Source of the DNA: Oreohelix idahoensis
Lineage: Eukaryota > Mollusca > Gastropoda > Stylommatophora > Oreohelicidae
Direction of reading: 5' to 3'
Length of the DNA: 64,000 nt
Assembly: GCA_024509875.1 (NCBI GenBank)
Contig: JAMPIV010000286.1
Span: 282,185 to 346,184, forward strand
The notes under the pieces were generated by a model, which worked only from the letters and a program-made list of their open reading frames with translations, was not told the DNA's origin and did not search any database. Positions 44,791 to 59,866 of this stretch are shown piece after piece. Positions within the stretch are counted from its first letter, which is position 1, and each line of letters begins with the position of its first letter. The position numbers and the translations under genes are program-made.

Positions 44791-47700
44791 ATGTCTACCT
44801 TAGATTATTTCATTACACTAGGAAAATCTTTTGATAAGACTGGAAAAGACTTAGAACAATGGGCTGTTGCTCAATATGACAAAGCATTAGCTGCAGAAGA
44901 GAAAAAAATTGCTGCTGCTGTTGAAGAAAAAAAAATTGCTGCTGAGGAAAAAAAAGCTGCGGCTGAGGAGAGAAGACTTCAAATAGAAGAAAAAAAAAAG
45001 CTGCTGCAGAAGAAAGGAAAGCCTTAGCTGAAGAAAAAAGATTAGAAAAAGAAGCTGATACTGCTGCTGAACTTAAGAAATTGCAGATGCAAGTGGAGGA
45101 AAGGAGATTTGAGGCAGAACAGAAGAAATTAGAAGCTGCTGCAGAACAGAAAAAACTAGAAGTTGCTGCTGCTGCAGAACAGAAAAAAACTAGAAGTTGC
45201 TGCTGCTGCAGAACAGAAAAAACTAGAAGCTGCTGCAGAACAGAAAAAACTAGAAGATGCTGCTGCTGCAGAACAGAAAAAATTAGAAGCTGCTGCTGCA
45301 GAACAGAAAAAACTAGAAGTTGCTGCTGCTGCAGAACAGAAAAAACTAGAAGTTGCTGCTGCTGCAGAACAGAAAAAACTAGAAGCTGCTGCAGAACAGA
45401 AAAGATTAGATAGAGAAGCTGAAGAGAGAAAAGCAATAAGAGAACATGAGTTTGAATTAGAGAAATTAAAATTGACATGTATGAGTAATGTTAATCAGGC
45501 ATCTGGTGGTAATGGTAAACCCTTTGTGTACAAGGTCAAAGTACCAGCGTTTAACCCTACCAGTGATGACATAACATTTTGGCTTTCTAGATTTGAACGG
45601 GCTTGTCGATCTCATAATGTTGACAAATCACAGTATGTGAATCAGTTGTCTGAAAATCTAAAAGGGGAGTCTCTGAGTAAGTTATATTTTGTTGAAGAGG
45701 CCGACAAAGACAATTATGATGCTGTTAGGGCAGCTTTGATAAAGAGATATCAGCTGTCTGAGGAAGGTTACCGTCTTTTGTTTAAAACAATGAGACCTGA
45801 GGTAGGTGTAGAATTCTCAGATTTCATCTCAAAAGCACGAATTACACTTTCACGATGGATTGAATTATCCAAAACAGAGAAAACATTTGATGGTCTTACA
45901 GATTTATTGCTAAGAGACAAGGTCATGTCTTCTGTAAATAAATCATTCCTAGAGTTCTTACATGAGCGTAAACCTAGTACAATAAAGCAAATGGAAGAAT
46001 ATTGTGACCAGTATGCCACGGCACACCCTGACATGATTCTTAGTAACTCTAACATTAAAGAGAGTATGCCAGTTGCTTCGGCAACAGAATATAATCAGAA
46101 TTACTCACACAAATTCCAAGGAGCTAAAAATAAATTTGATAAAAAGGTTAATTGGAATAAGTATCAAAACCAAGATAACCACTCAAATCAGGGTTCTTCT
46201 TCGAAGAACTGGAATCGGGCTGATAGTCCTCGACACGCGAGGGGTACCCATAATGTTAGAAATTCTCGGAAAGGGAGTAGCTATAGGAACTACCCAAGTG
46301 CTTCATGGAGACAAAAGAAACAATATTACAGGGATACTCAATATAACGAGCATGATGATTATGATCATGAATATTATGATTCAAACCCAAATAGGGGTTA
46401 TAACAGAGGCAATAATAATTATAGAGACAATTATAACCGAGGTAGATCACAACACAAAAGACATGGTAAATCTTATTACCAGGCTAACTCTGCACAACAG
46501 GAGTTCCACGACACCGATAATCAGAATAATGATAAAAAAGACTCCAATAGTGTAGCAAATTCCGCTTTCGATTTTGCTAGAGCATCTGAGTGTTCGCAAT
46601 GCAAAACATTATTCGATCCAACCACAGTTTCTACTTTAAGCTGCGGTCACCCACTTCCCGCTCTCCATGCGTCAATTGCGCATAATGGAAGGGGTGCTCT
46701 TGTCTTTAATAGGGGCCTAATAGATGGTACTCCGGTATCAATTCTTTTCGACTCGGGGTGCACTACCATTGGAGTGAGGCAATCACTCGTAAATCCTTCT
46801 CGAGCTACGGGCAATATAGTCAAATGTGTAACATTTGGTGGCACATTGGAGAAGTACTCCACTGCCATTATCAATATTGCTACACCTTTCTTTACAGGAG
46901 AGGTGCAAGCATGTCTCTTGCCGAATCCGATCGCTGATCTTATCATCGGTCGCATTCATGGAGTGAAAGAATGCACTCCACAGCAAATCTCTAATTGGGA
47001 AAATGTTAATATGCAATCTGCTAATGCAGTAATCACTAGGGCTCAAGCTCTCAATATGCCACAATCTTCACATTCTGAAGATAATGATGCGCAGATCCAA
47101 GATGATCCCTTGGAGATTTCACACGATTCCTTTATTAAACAGCAGGAAGATGATCCTACTCTAAAGAAATTCTTTACTCTGGCAACAAAAGGTGATCCGA
47201 ATAAGGATACAAATCGTAAATCTTGGATTACGATGAAGAATGGCGTACTTGTACGTATGGTACAAGACTCCGCTAAGTCCATTCATTCTCAAATCCTTGT
47301 GCCTAAAAATATGAGAGTTAAAATTTTACAGCACGCTCATGATTCGCAGTGTGCTGGACATATGGGTTTTTCCCGTACTAAAGCTAGAGTTCTTCAATCT
47401 TTCTTTTGGCCTGCTGTGAATAAGGACATACGAATCTATTGTCGATCTTGTAAAGTATGTCAAGAGATTAAATCCAGAGGTCCACGCCATGATGCACCTA
47501 TTCAGGCTGCAGACATTCCCATTCGGCCATTTCAAAAAATGGCGATAGACATCATTGGTCCATTTAAGATAAAGTCTGCTAGAGGACACCAATTTATTCT
47601 GACGTGTGTTGATATGTGCACACGTTGGCCGGAGGCTGTTCCTCTAAAGAGCATAACTACTGCTGATGTCGCAGATGCTCTTTGGTTAATATTTTCTCGT

Positions 47701-49929
47701 CTGGGGTTTCCAGCAGAAATATTATCCGACCATGGTACCCAACTTATATCGGATACCATGTCTCAAGTAATGTCGACTCTGAAGATAGAGAGATCGCTGA
47801 GTAGTATTTATCATCCTATGTCCAATGGGATGGTGGAACGTTTGAATAGAACTCTGAAAAACCTACTAGGTAAGATAACAGAAGATCATCCTCAGGATTG
47901 GGATAGGGTTTTACCCGCGGCTCTCTTTGCATATAGAGAGGTCGCCAACGAACATACAGGATTTTCTCCCTTTGAACTTGTCTTTGGCGCGAAACCGCGA
48001 GGTCCTATGTCCTTACTTCATGATCTTATAACTGCTGATAATATTGTCGATGACACAAAATCCTCTTATGAATATGTCATCGCACTTAGACACAAGATTA
48101 TTGAAGCATGCAAATTGGCAACTGCTTCTTCTGAATTTGCGAAACAGAAGGCAAGGGAATTTGCCAATAAAAAGAGATGTTTGCGTCAACTTTGTCCAGG
48201 TGACAAAGCATTTGTCTTGCTACCTTGTAGGGAAAATAGACTTCTCATTTCTTGGAAAGGTCCGTACGATATAATATCAAAGGTTTCCGATGTTGACTAT
48301 ATCGTCGATATTGACGGGAAGCGTAAAACCTTCCACATCAACATGCTCACGGAATTCCATGAACGTCCTGATTATTTACAACCTGTTTTCCAGGCAACGG
48401 ACGATTTTCCAGTCCAACATGGACAGTACTCATCTCTGTCAGTAATACAGGATGAGGAAACGAGTTTCTCGGATGTAAATTTACCTTTTCCAATGATTCC
48501 TCTTCACTCTAATGAATCATGGAAAGATGTTGCAATTTCTCCAGAATTATCTCCAGGAGAGCAGAAACAAGTTTCTACTATGTTAGAACAATTTCAGGAT
48601 GTCCTTACTGACATTCCTGGTCAAACGGATGTCATTCAACATGACATTATTCTTACTGACCATAGTCCTATAAGAGTCAGACCGTATCCTATCCCGATAC
48701 ATTTCCAAGCACAGGTAGAGAAAGAGTTAGATGAGATGATAGAGTTAAAAATTATTGAACCATCCACATCAGCATATTCTTCGCCGATGGTTATAGTACG
48801 GAAAAAAGACAATAACATACGTCTTTGCGTGGATTATCGCAAATTGAATCAAGTGACTAAATTCGATGCTGAACCTATGCCTTTACTAGAAGAGCTACTT
48901 ACGAGACTATCGAATTCTCACTTCTTTACTAAACTCGATTTGTCTAAGGGATATTGGCAAGTTCCACTATCCGAACACGCCAAACCGTTTACTGCTTTTT
49001 CGACGCCTAGGGGTCTATTCCAATGGAATTTCATGCCTTTCGGTCTTATGAACGCCCCTGCTACATTTGTACGCATGATGCGTCGAATCCTATCTCATCG
49101 CTCAGATGTCATTGCGTATCTTGATGACATCTGTCTTTTCAGTGATACTTGGAACGATCACTATAATGGTATAAATGAACTATTGTCTATCTTACGCGAG
49201 CATAACCTGACAGCGAAACCATCGAAAGCATGTATTGGTTTTAGCGAAATATCTTTCTTAGGACACCGTGTTGGTCATGGGTTCCTAAAAACAGAAGACC
49301 ATAATACAAGTAAGATACTTAACATTTCTATTCCTAAGACTAAAAAGCAAGTACGAAGTCTCTTAGGTCTAATACAATTTTATGGACGATTCATACCGAA
49401 TCTGTCCTCCATTATGTCACCTCTTTCTTCCTTGCTAAAGAAAGGGTCTCCTAATGTAGTCCATTGGACTCAAGAATGTCAATCCTCTTTGGATAAGGTT
49501 AAAACTATGTTTTCTACTTCACCTATCCTAGTATTACCTTCTAAGGATAAGACATTTATTCTTCGTAGTGACGCTTCATCCACCGGGATTGGAGCTGCAC
49601 TAATGCAAGAGTACTCTGGAACTCTGCATCCTGTGATGTATATTTCTCGGAAATTAAATGCCGCAGAGAAGAATTACTCGGTCCTAGACCGTGAATTATT
49701 GGCTATGGTTTGGTCAATCCTTAAACTACAAAGATTTCTTCTGGGCGCGCATTTCATTGTGGAAACTGACCAGAAAGCTCTTACGGCTATTCAGAGTAAA
49801 AATCTGAAGAGCGCGAGATCAACGCGATACGCGATTGCTCTACAGCCATTTCATTTTTCGGTGCGAGCTATCCGTGGGTCAGAAAATGTGATGGCAGATA
49901 TTTTGTCTAGATGCCCACATGATTCATAA
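44791..49929 (+). CDS. gag-pol: LTR-2 Gag-Pol polyprotein with two compensating frameshifts
   Basis: Starts at a true ATG (44791). The N-terminus is a Glu/Lys/Ala coiled coil read in one frame to about 45000, in another to about 45186, then back in the first; both shifts fall in A runs (44990-44999 and 45183-45189). From 45163 the frame is open for 1588 residues (numbers below count from there): end of coiled coil (1-100), capsid-like region (about 115-290), basic Asn/Tyr/Arg-rich linker (300-440), a C-x2-C...CGH cluster near 477 in place of a normal CCHC, protease DSG (near 530), integrase zinc head (near 723) and D796, D856, E892 (DD35E), GPY-type module, reverse transcriptase with YLDD (1319-1322), RNase H with D1470. 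Gag and Pol share one frame, unlike LTR-1. All enzyme active sites are intact; no envelope gene. Confidence 0.94.
45120..45400 (+). repeat. Coding minisatellite in LTR-2 gag
   Basis: About ten units of 24-33 bp around gctgctgcagaacagaaaaa encode AAAEQKKLE-type coiled-coil repeats. Units differ in the number of GCT codons, and one differs in A-run length, which shifts the frame. Confidence 0.92.
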
Positions 49930-50322
49930 CTGTTATACAGCTTTGATACAATTGTTTCTATGTTGAAATGTGTACACATATGTAATATATCATATATTGA
50001 TTGTAACACTACTTAGCGGTTCATGGATATTTATTCACCGCTGATTTTTTCAATGTTTTTCGTCTTTGATGATCATGATGTTAAGATATCTTAGATGGAA
50101 TTTATGTATAAACTAATGTGGAAATTGTGTCATTGCTAATATTGTAGTATGCGTTGGTGACACCTCTCTGGAAATATTAATACTTAGAGAAGTGCTTTCT
50201 CTAAGGTCATAAAACTTATGCTTATCATCTGCGCATTGTTATTGGTGCGTTGTGAGCCTATTGTATGTTGCTCCTAGATGTATTTCAAAAAAAAAATGTA
50301 CCATTTTTTTTTTCCCGAGGGG
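49930..50322 (+). other. LTR-2 3' untranslated region and polypurine candidate
   Basis: Non-coding stretch after the gag-pol stop. CGAGGGG at 50316-50322, just before TGTGG, is the best polypurine candidate and sets the inferred start of the 3' LTR. Confidence 0.6.
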
Positions 50323-51767
50323 TGTGGTAATCTGTTGCGTGCATATTTTTGACGCACATATTACAAAAAAATCGATATGGTTATTTAATATGGGAAAAAT
50401 ATAGTCATGCATCCATCTGTGTATGAAAATGCTGTTTATTGTAAAAGCGAGATAATCCATGTTTGATTCACACTTTTGATTATAGGAGTAATCGGTCTGG
50501 ATATCGATCCAGCGCAAGAATAGTACGCTTGCGTTTGTACTTAATTTTAGGGCCAGAAAATATATTAATTTGCTTATTGTGTTTATGGCCTGAATTCATA
50601 TGTATTACATATTATTAGTACAAGTAGAATCAGTCCTATATTGTATATTTTGGATGGGTATGAGGGACTAGATTCTTGTTAGCGGAAGTATGAGTTGTCT
50701 TAACAAGTCGTGATGAGTTCCGATGTACTGCTAAGAATGGCGGGGTACGTTTTTCAAGAGCTGGTCCCTTCGTCAAGAAAAAATGTCTTACGAAGTGGGT
50801 TTTTTTTTTTCTTCTGGAGGAGATAGTGTCTCTACGATAGTTTGTGTTAGAGACTCTCCTTATGTCAGTATATAGATGATTCGGACTCCAGGTAAACCCA
50901 GCTCGTATTTTTGATGATCTCTCGTCGGTTAGGCCTAGCTTGACTTTTTGGGTGCTTCGATATGCTAGTGTCGTGTTTTGTATCGACGAAGATGACAGAT
51001 TTTCCTGCAGCGGTTATGGCTACGTGAACTAACCTGATCACCGTAGTGCTGCATGGAACCATTCATGAAATCCTTTATATATCCATTGTAAATTAACTTT
51101 GGCTGATATTCTTCCTATGAATGAGTGAACGACAACTCAGGAAGGTAGCCATGTTGGATTTCGGTCATCGTCTGTTTTGATCACTGCCAAGAGAACAGAT
51201 TATTTATCTTATTATCGGACAGTGACAGAGAGATCTCAATCCTGCTAGAAACCCCCTTTTCGTGGTTTCATAAGATGATGTATCATGACATTGAACTTTG
51301 ATGTACTACCCATTATTTCTGCATGTGTCGTGACTTCAGATCTGCTATGTATACCTACAAATTGTTATGTCAACAAAGCCTGATGTACTCGTATGTCCCA
51401 GTGTGTACGTCTGAATAAATTGAGTAAACTAAGATTCCAGCAGTCTGCATTGGTGCCTTGTAGACACATGTGTATGAGTGATTATATTGGTCAGCACACG
51501 AACAGTACACCATTCGCGGTAATCACACTCTACACTACTACTTCATACATACACCATCCTGCATCGGCTGAAGTGACCAAGTTTAGGGCCTGCTTCCCCT
51601 GGAGCCTTTGCCTTCCCTAACTCAGGACTAGGGTGAGTTACCCATTTACAGCTGGGTAGACTGGAGCATGCCTGATCTCAACAACACACCACTCTTCCTT
51701 ACAGAGCAGACAGACTGATACTTTACAGTGGTGTACTACAGGTGTAGTAAGAAATAACGTCTTTACA
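50323..51767 (+). repeat. LTR-2 3' LTR
   Basis: Start inferred from the polypurine tract and TG rule; it aligns with the 5' LTR from 50376 onward and ends TTTACA. Differences include a longer T run near 50799-50809, one extra T near 50949 and single changes near 51330 and 51563. Confidence 0.85.
51569..51682 (-). repeat. SINE-like segment within the LTR-2 3' LTR
   Basis: Same segment as 43173-43285, matching the SINE body at 14949 in reverse orientation. Its presence in both LTRs means it was part of the LTR before the last transposition. Confidence 0.8.
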
Positions 51768-52249
51768 GTCCCTCGTCTTAAAGCTCAAGCCACTGTTCCC
51801 TTCTTGTTCCAGAGATAGTACCCGTCAACTGGTACCACCACCAATAACTATGGTAAAAGAATAGAAACAAAACGCTATCCTGAGTATTGTGTTTCCCGAC
51901 ACATACTGATGTGTCCCCTTTCTCCTCTTCTACCATCTCTCTACCTCAGAATTTACCCTCGATGAGAATTAACTTTAATCCCTCGAGAGAAAACTCTCTT
52001 TATATTTAAATTGAATAGCTTTATCGTTATTTTACATTTAAATGAAAAGGTTAATAGTACAGATAGAATATGTTTACATTTACATTTCCACTGATTGAAA
52101 AGTATTCACAATACTGATTTGACAAGTTTGAAACTTCCATTAATTTTTAAGTGAATATGTTAACATCGACATTTACACTGGTTTGAAACTGTAAGTATTA
52201 TAAATAAAATGTACATCATTTCTTTCATCTTTCCTTCCCTGCACCATAT
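51768..52249. other. No gene recognised
   Basis: Right flank of LTR-2, AT-rich. It does not continue the TG...CA repeat seen on the left flank. Confidence 0.5.
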
Positions 52250-52640
52250 GGAACTTGGGACTACTGATGCGTTTAGTTCTCCTTAAGAAACTAGCAATAA
52301 AGCAGTCGCCAGCCCGTGCAGTGGTGGTTCATGAAATCATCATTCTATGCGCTGAGGTTGCCAGCCTCAAATGACTGGGACATCCACTAGCAATTTTCAC
52401 ATATTAATATTCACATGGTAATATATGCCTTTAATTCACATGTTAGTAATGTAAATATAGAATGTAAAATGACAACTTACGCCAATCCTGGCTCACATAC
52501 TTTTTGCTCAGATGAATGAAGTAAGGCACTTTGATTAGGCCTCTTACACGTGTACTTGGTGTCGTTAATTTAACTTTAATTCCCTCTCTGACTTCGCATG
52601 TTCAGTTTCCTCAGATATTCCAGATTTCCTTATTTAAAAT
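52250..52640 (+). repeat. Diverged relative of the 2.5-kb TG...CA family
   Basis: Shares with 8905-8970 and 55105-55170 the ordered blocks gtcaccag-type, gcagtggtggttcatg and tgaggttgccagcctca, then weaker similarity. More diverged than the other copies. Confidence 0.5.
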
Positions 52641-53760
52641 GATAGAGATTTCCTGGGCTGTTTTGTAAGCCCTGATAAATACTCCAATAAAAAGGTTCGG
52701 TCTGATAAAATGGAATTCTGAATTCCAGGCTTCACTCTGGCAAGGTCTGGTTGTGTCGTCTTGGCAAGCAATCTTCACAGTAAATTTGACTGACTGAAGC
52801 GTCAGGTTATATTCATTGTCCTCCCCCGATCTGTTTGTTATGGAGCTAAGTAAAAGCTCCAATCATTTCAAACATGCTGGTTGGGAGCGGGGGGATTTCA
52901 AAATATTCCTGACATGACAAAATTTTGAACGTAATGTAGGGGTCAAGTCTCCCATATATGGCATGAAAACATCCGATCCCAGGCAGGCGGACTCACCAAC
53001 ACATCTGCAAACCCACACGACAATGTGTTTCAGATGTAACAAATTATTACTATCTAAAGGAATCTTGTCATAACAAGTCGGACAGGAAGCGATTAGGTCA
53101 TCGTTGTCTGTCCAAAATGTTTCACCCAGACAAGTAATCTCTTATCTGTCGCGTACCCTGGCCTTATCAGCAATTATCAAGTACGCTGGCGATTTTCGTG
53201 TTAATCGGTAGCGGCCAAGGTTGGGTACGCGAGAATATGCCTGTCGTTAATATTATCTCTGCCGCTCCTTGCAAAGTTTTAGGGAAGGGACGGGTAACAA
53301 CAGACGTGATGACTTATCTTTGAGAGGAGTGAAAGAATGTAGATACAAAATATCTGCTCCAGAGCAGAGAAAGAAAGAGGGTGCGACTCGGAAAAAATGG
53401 CAATAAAATCAGCACAAAAATGTAACTGGTTACTGCCGTAGTGAAAGAGAGATCGGAAAGAGGTCGCCCCAAAATCCATCTTGTGACAGTCGCACATTGG
53501 GGTGAGGAAAAGTTTGTGACGTCACATTTTGATCCAAAAATGTTTGACAAACGTTAGCTATTTTTTAAGGCTTAAATAGATGATTTTTATGTGACGTCCA
53601 TTATGAACAACCCAACCCATAACTGCATGTTCATTTGTTTTCTTGCTTAATAAAGATTTTTTTCATAATACAGAAGAGCGTTTTTTCTTATCTGCGAAGT
53701 TACAAATTATACTTATAAAATTTTCAGAATTTGCTTATATTTGCGAGCAGGCGTTAATGA
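52641..53760. other. No gene recognised
   Basis: No domain seen; the reverse frames at 53279-53550 are chance. Confidence 0.45.
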
Positions 53761-53764
53761 AGTA

Positions 53765-56205
<2,441 letters not shown>

Positions 56206-56325
56206 TGAATCCCCAACACCACCCCTCGTTGAATTAGAAGTTGGTGCAAATGAATAATGTAATGGTCCTGCCCCTGCCAATGCTGAATAATGTGTGTCAA
56301 TGTTGTGTTCTGTACATGTACAATA

Positions 56326-56571
56326 AAAAGTTAGTTGCTTATCCTTTACAGGACGTGGCAATCAACCCCAGCTTTTATTGGCTGTTTGTGATTTTTCTAG
56401 ACAATTTTTTCTAATCAGTAGTTTGCCATTGCTTTCTGAACGGTACGGCGCTTATACCATTGTTAAAAATCCACACAAAGTGATCTGCTACCAAACCGCC
56501 TGCAGCAGGTTTCGAACCTGGTATATCTGGATTATGAAACTGCGTTCATATCCATTAGGCCACAGACGCCG
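56326..56571 (-). mobile_element. tRNA-Arg-like SINE, copy 2, 12-bp TSD
   Basis: Flanked by perfect ACATGTACAATA copies at 56314-56325 and 56572-56583. It matches 28978-29228 with few differences. On the minus strand the tRNA-like head has an A box around tggcctaatggat and a B box ggttcgaaacc. The perfect TSD and high identity suggest a recently active family. Confidence 0.92.
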
Positions 56572-56694
56572 ACATGTACAATACTTACTATAAATGATAT
56601 ATATTAAGTTAAACGGTATTTTGTTGTTGTTTTCTTGGGCATGTATTTATTTTTACTGTTATTACAGAATTGGTGGAAGTCATCCCCTTACCTT

Positions 56695-56800
56695 AAATGT
56701 TTTTGAATGAGAAAATTATGTTCTATTTACGCGATTTCTGTTTACTCGAGGGTCTCGGGATCGCGTATATGGCGAAAACAAAGAACTACCTATAAGAGGA
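56695..56800. repeat. Possible pogo-type terminal sequence
   Basis: tctatttacgcgatt and caaagaactacc resemble, in reverse, the gtagttctctg and ttacgcg motifs at 53769. It might be the far end of a pogo-type element split by later insertions. Confidence 0.35.
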
Positions 56801-57484
56801 CAATCAGAATTGTGGGAGAGAGACGAAAGTAGAATGACGAGATGGAAGAATGAGACTATGAAAAAAACAAAACAAAGACGAGAACATGAGTCTAATGTGT
56901 AGTGAGAGAAGGGAAAGAAAAAAAGACAGCGCAGGCTGGTGCTCGTTAGCATAATTTCCATGTAAACATAGAAAGGTAAGGAAAAAGGACACAGTTACAC
57001 GCCCATTGAGGTATATTGGGACTATGGTGTTAACCCCATAATTTCTTGACCATCGGCACACTTGGGGTGATGTGGTCAGCATCACGCCAGAAGTAAACAT
57101 AGAGGGGGTAAACATAGAGGGGGTAGGAAATTAATTAAACATCAACGAAAATAAAAACAAATAAAACAAAGAGATCCTTGTTTTAATCATAATTTATATT
57201 ATCATTAAAAATACGAATATATGGCTTTCGTGCACTTCCTCGTGAATTTGTGTTATAAACACTGACACCGAATATGCACTTTTATCCCCACCTCTTGACC
57301 AACACTCGCCCTGATTCCTTCTGTATATTTTTTTTCCACTGCTCTCTCACTCATAACTTTGTTACGCTACCAACATTCATTCCATAGCGCGAACAAACCA
57401 CATCTAGAATACATTCGAAGCTACCGAAGCAATTTTTAAGTAACTTAATTATATGCCAAAAATACACAACCCAGTTTAGGTCCC
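56801..57484. other. No gene recognised
   Basis: AT-rich; reverse frames at 56716-57115 have no domain. Confidence 0.45.
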
Positions 57485-57640
57485 ATGGGTTTCTCAGGAG
57501 ACAAAGAAAGAATAAGCCTACTGTTCCCTCAGGCAATTAGTAAAAGGCGACTATTATAAGGGCTGTGTGCAAGATGACAATCTCCTCGTGTAAAATACAT
57601 TCATACAGAAACCACCGCTGCAAAGCACACTAATAATTTG
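57485..57640 (+). repeat. Dispersed repeat, copy 2
   Basis: Related to 13795-13990 through shared ordered blocks. A (CAT)n stretch followed by gccagtccttgaactttccc at 57715-57760 may be the tail of another, unidentified retroelement. Confidence 0.55.
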
Positions 57641-57786
57641 AAATAGGAAGCTGGCAAAGGTGTAAACATACAAACGATAAGTAAACGAAGTACCAATTAG
57701 AGGAAGACGAAATCATCATCATCATCATCGCCAGTCCTTGAACTTTCCCGTGGAACACTGGGCAACAAGTGTAGCTCGTCAAATTA

Positions 57787-57902
57787 CACTGGCTAACAAA
57801 AAAAAATTTTTTTTTTTCTTTCTCTAACATTTCTATATTTTTCTGGTCAATTTTAATGCGCTGTTTTTAAATCTGCAAACCGTTTTTCTCTATCAGGTCG
57901 GG
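57787..57902. repeat. Left imperfect TIR of the CACTG element
   Basis: Pairs with 59867-59971; contains a long A/T run near 57799-57818 that is shorter in the right copy. Confidence 0.75.
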
Positions 57903-57980
57903 ATCTCTAGAAATACGCAATTGAAGGTTTTTAACAACGCATACAGTATTACAACATCATTCAAACAAGAAGTATAACAG

Positions 57981-59674
57981 TTATGTAGGCTTGAATTTCT
58001 TTGCAGTCGACTTTCGTCGGTGAATGGCATGTGGTACATCGCGATGAAGCATCCAACAATAATCGGCAAACATGGTCACACTCCACCGTCCTTGATAACG
58101 TGACTCCATTACGGCGATATCTTGATGGAATCGTTCTCCATGTTCATCGCTGACTTCGCCAAGGTTGTCAGGGAAAAAGTCATGAAGCGAATCGAGCAAA
58201 TGGATTTTGAGGGACATGTTACAGCCCATAATTCTGTATGCATCTATGCACTGCTTAACAATATGCACATAGTCGACAGATTTGTGATTTCCCAGAAAGT
58301 TATCGACAATCGATTTGAATGCCATCCATGCGCGAAGTTCACTACCATGTAACAAGTTCTCGAATTGTTTGTCTGCAATAACTTTCCTAATCTGAGGTCC
58401 TACAAAGATACCTTTCTTTATCTTTGCATCGCTAACTTGAGGAAACTTTTCTCGAAGATAAGTGAAAGCTTTGCTCGTTTTATCTAACGCTTTTACGAAA
58501 TTCTTCATGAGCCCCAACTTTATGTATCGGTGGTAAAATGATGCAGTCTTTGTTAACTAATGGCTCGTGTATTACATTTTTATGCCCGAGCTGCATACGA
58601 TCCCTGATAGGCCACACCTTTCTTGCATAATGTTCCTGTCCGTTGTGGCTCTCCCATTCACATAGGAAGCAACAAAATTTAGTATACCCAGTCTGCATGC
58701 CCGTGAGAATTGCAATGACCTTTAGGTCTCCACACATTCGCCATTGGTAGTCATTGTACTTTATTTTTGCCAAATGTATAGCCATATTGTCATAAGTTTC
58801 TTTCATATGAACAGAGTAGGCGACTGGAATTGATGGAAATAAATTTCCGTTATGCAATAACACGGCTTTTAGACTAGTCTTGGAAGAGTCGATGAAAAGT
58901 CGCCATTCGTTGACTATGTGCTCATGACCGAGGTGCACCATTAGACTGTTTACATCTTTGCAATAGCAAATGTCATCATCCATCTCAAAGTATTGAACAA
59001 GTTCTCTGTGTCTATGACGAAATTTAGATATTGGAGTATTAGGCGCTAAAAGATTCCATTCTTTGTGTCACGAACCGAGTAATTTCGCTTGTCCTTTGGT
59101 AAGGCGAGATCACGTATTAGATCTGAAAGTTCTGAATGGTCAATTAAGTGAACACCATCATTCACCGGTATATAATCCGAGTCAGAATTAGTTTCTAAAG
59201 CAGGTAAACTATCACTTTCTGATGGTTCATTCACCTCCAACGGATATTGTTCTGGTGGAACTGGGGTCGGACACGTGATTGGATCATGAGGCACTGGTTT
59301 CGAAACCGATTCAATATTTGGATAAACCACAGACTTTCTAGTTTTAAAAGTTAAACCATGGATATTTGTCGAGCAGAAGTAACAATCAGTAGCGTGATTT
59401 GTCGGTTCACGCCATATTACTGGCACTCCAAAAGGCATCGACTTATGGAATGCTTCGGCGATTTTCGTAACCAACCTGCCAATGTATTTGCACAAGTCGA
59501 ACAAACTGCATTTGGCTTCCAAGATTTATTTGCATCATCAACTTTCGAATCGAAATAAATTTCATATACTTTCTTTAGTAATGGTGTAAAGTTTTTCTGG
59601 TGAACACGATCGGTAAAATATCAGCACACGTAACAGAACAGATCAGCCGAATTTCTACAACTTCTAGAAGCCAT
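57981..59674 (-). pseudogene. Putative transposase of the CACTG element, broken
   Basis: Read on the minus strand from an ATG at 59674. A four-Cys head (CYVC near 59620, then CSTC near 59495) is followed by an acidic Pro/Ser region, then RLFIDSSKTSLKAVLLHNGN (near 58900), MCGDLKVIAIL, FCCFLCEWESH, GLMKNFVKALDK, GIFVGPQIRKVI, CNMSLKIHLLDSL and SDEHGERFHQDIAVMESRYQ (near 58140), with a stop at 57981. I recognise this as a widespread, multicopy animal protein family without an agreed function. Breaks: a stop near 59621, frame changes near 59450, 59085 and 58525, and a TGA near 59073. Asp in FIDSS, Asp in GDLKV and an acidic residue in SDEHGE are candidates for a DDE/RNase H-like triad; that is inference. 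Confidence 0.7.
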
Positions 59675-59866
59675 ATTTTGCTCAGAATTATTTCAAAATA
59701 CAGTAACTATTTGAAAAATAGCGTAACATATGTTATGCATCTTTTAGCAGTATAAAAAGTAGAATTATTTTGCATTTTATTAATTTTTAATAAGTTATAT
59801 AGTAAAAATGAAACGGAGCAAATAACGGTTTCCCAAAAATATATTTATTCACAAATATCTTACGAA

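Larger units (their letters stand above)
41973..51767 (+). mobile_element. LTR retrotransposon LTR-2 (Ty3/gypsy, Gmr1-like order)
   Basis: Two long direct repeats (41973-43370 and 50376-51767, differing at few positions) enclose a 1.4-kb leader and one gag-pol region with protease, integrase, reverse transcriptase and RNase H in that order. The same unusual order as in LTR-1 places both in one group, but the proteins and LTRs are clearly different families. No target duplication is visible, and the first ~50 bp of the 3' LTR are missing from the 5' copy, so the left end has probably been rearranged. Few LTR differences suggest youth. Confidence 0.93.

Noticed and set aside
44813..45478. 221-residue reverse frame opposite LTR-2 gag
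   Set aside because: Shadow of the GCT/CAG-rich coding repeats; its Leu/Gln/Ser runs have no domain.
41493..51767. LTR-2 inserted cleanly inside a copy of the TG...CA element
   Set aside because: The sequence right of 51767 does not continue the repeat from the point reached on the left, and no TSD is present.
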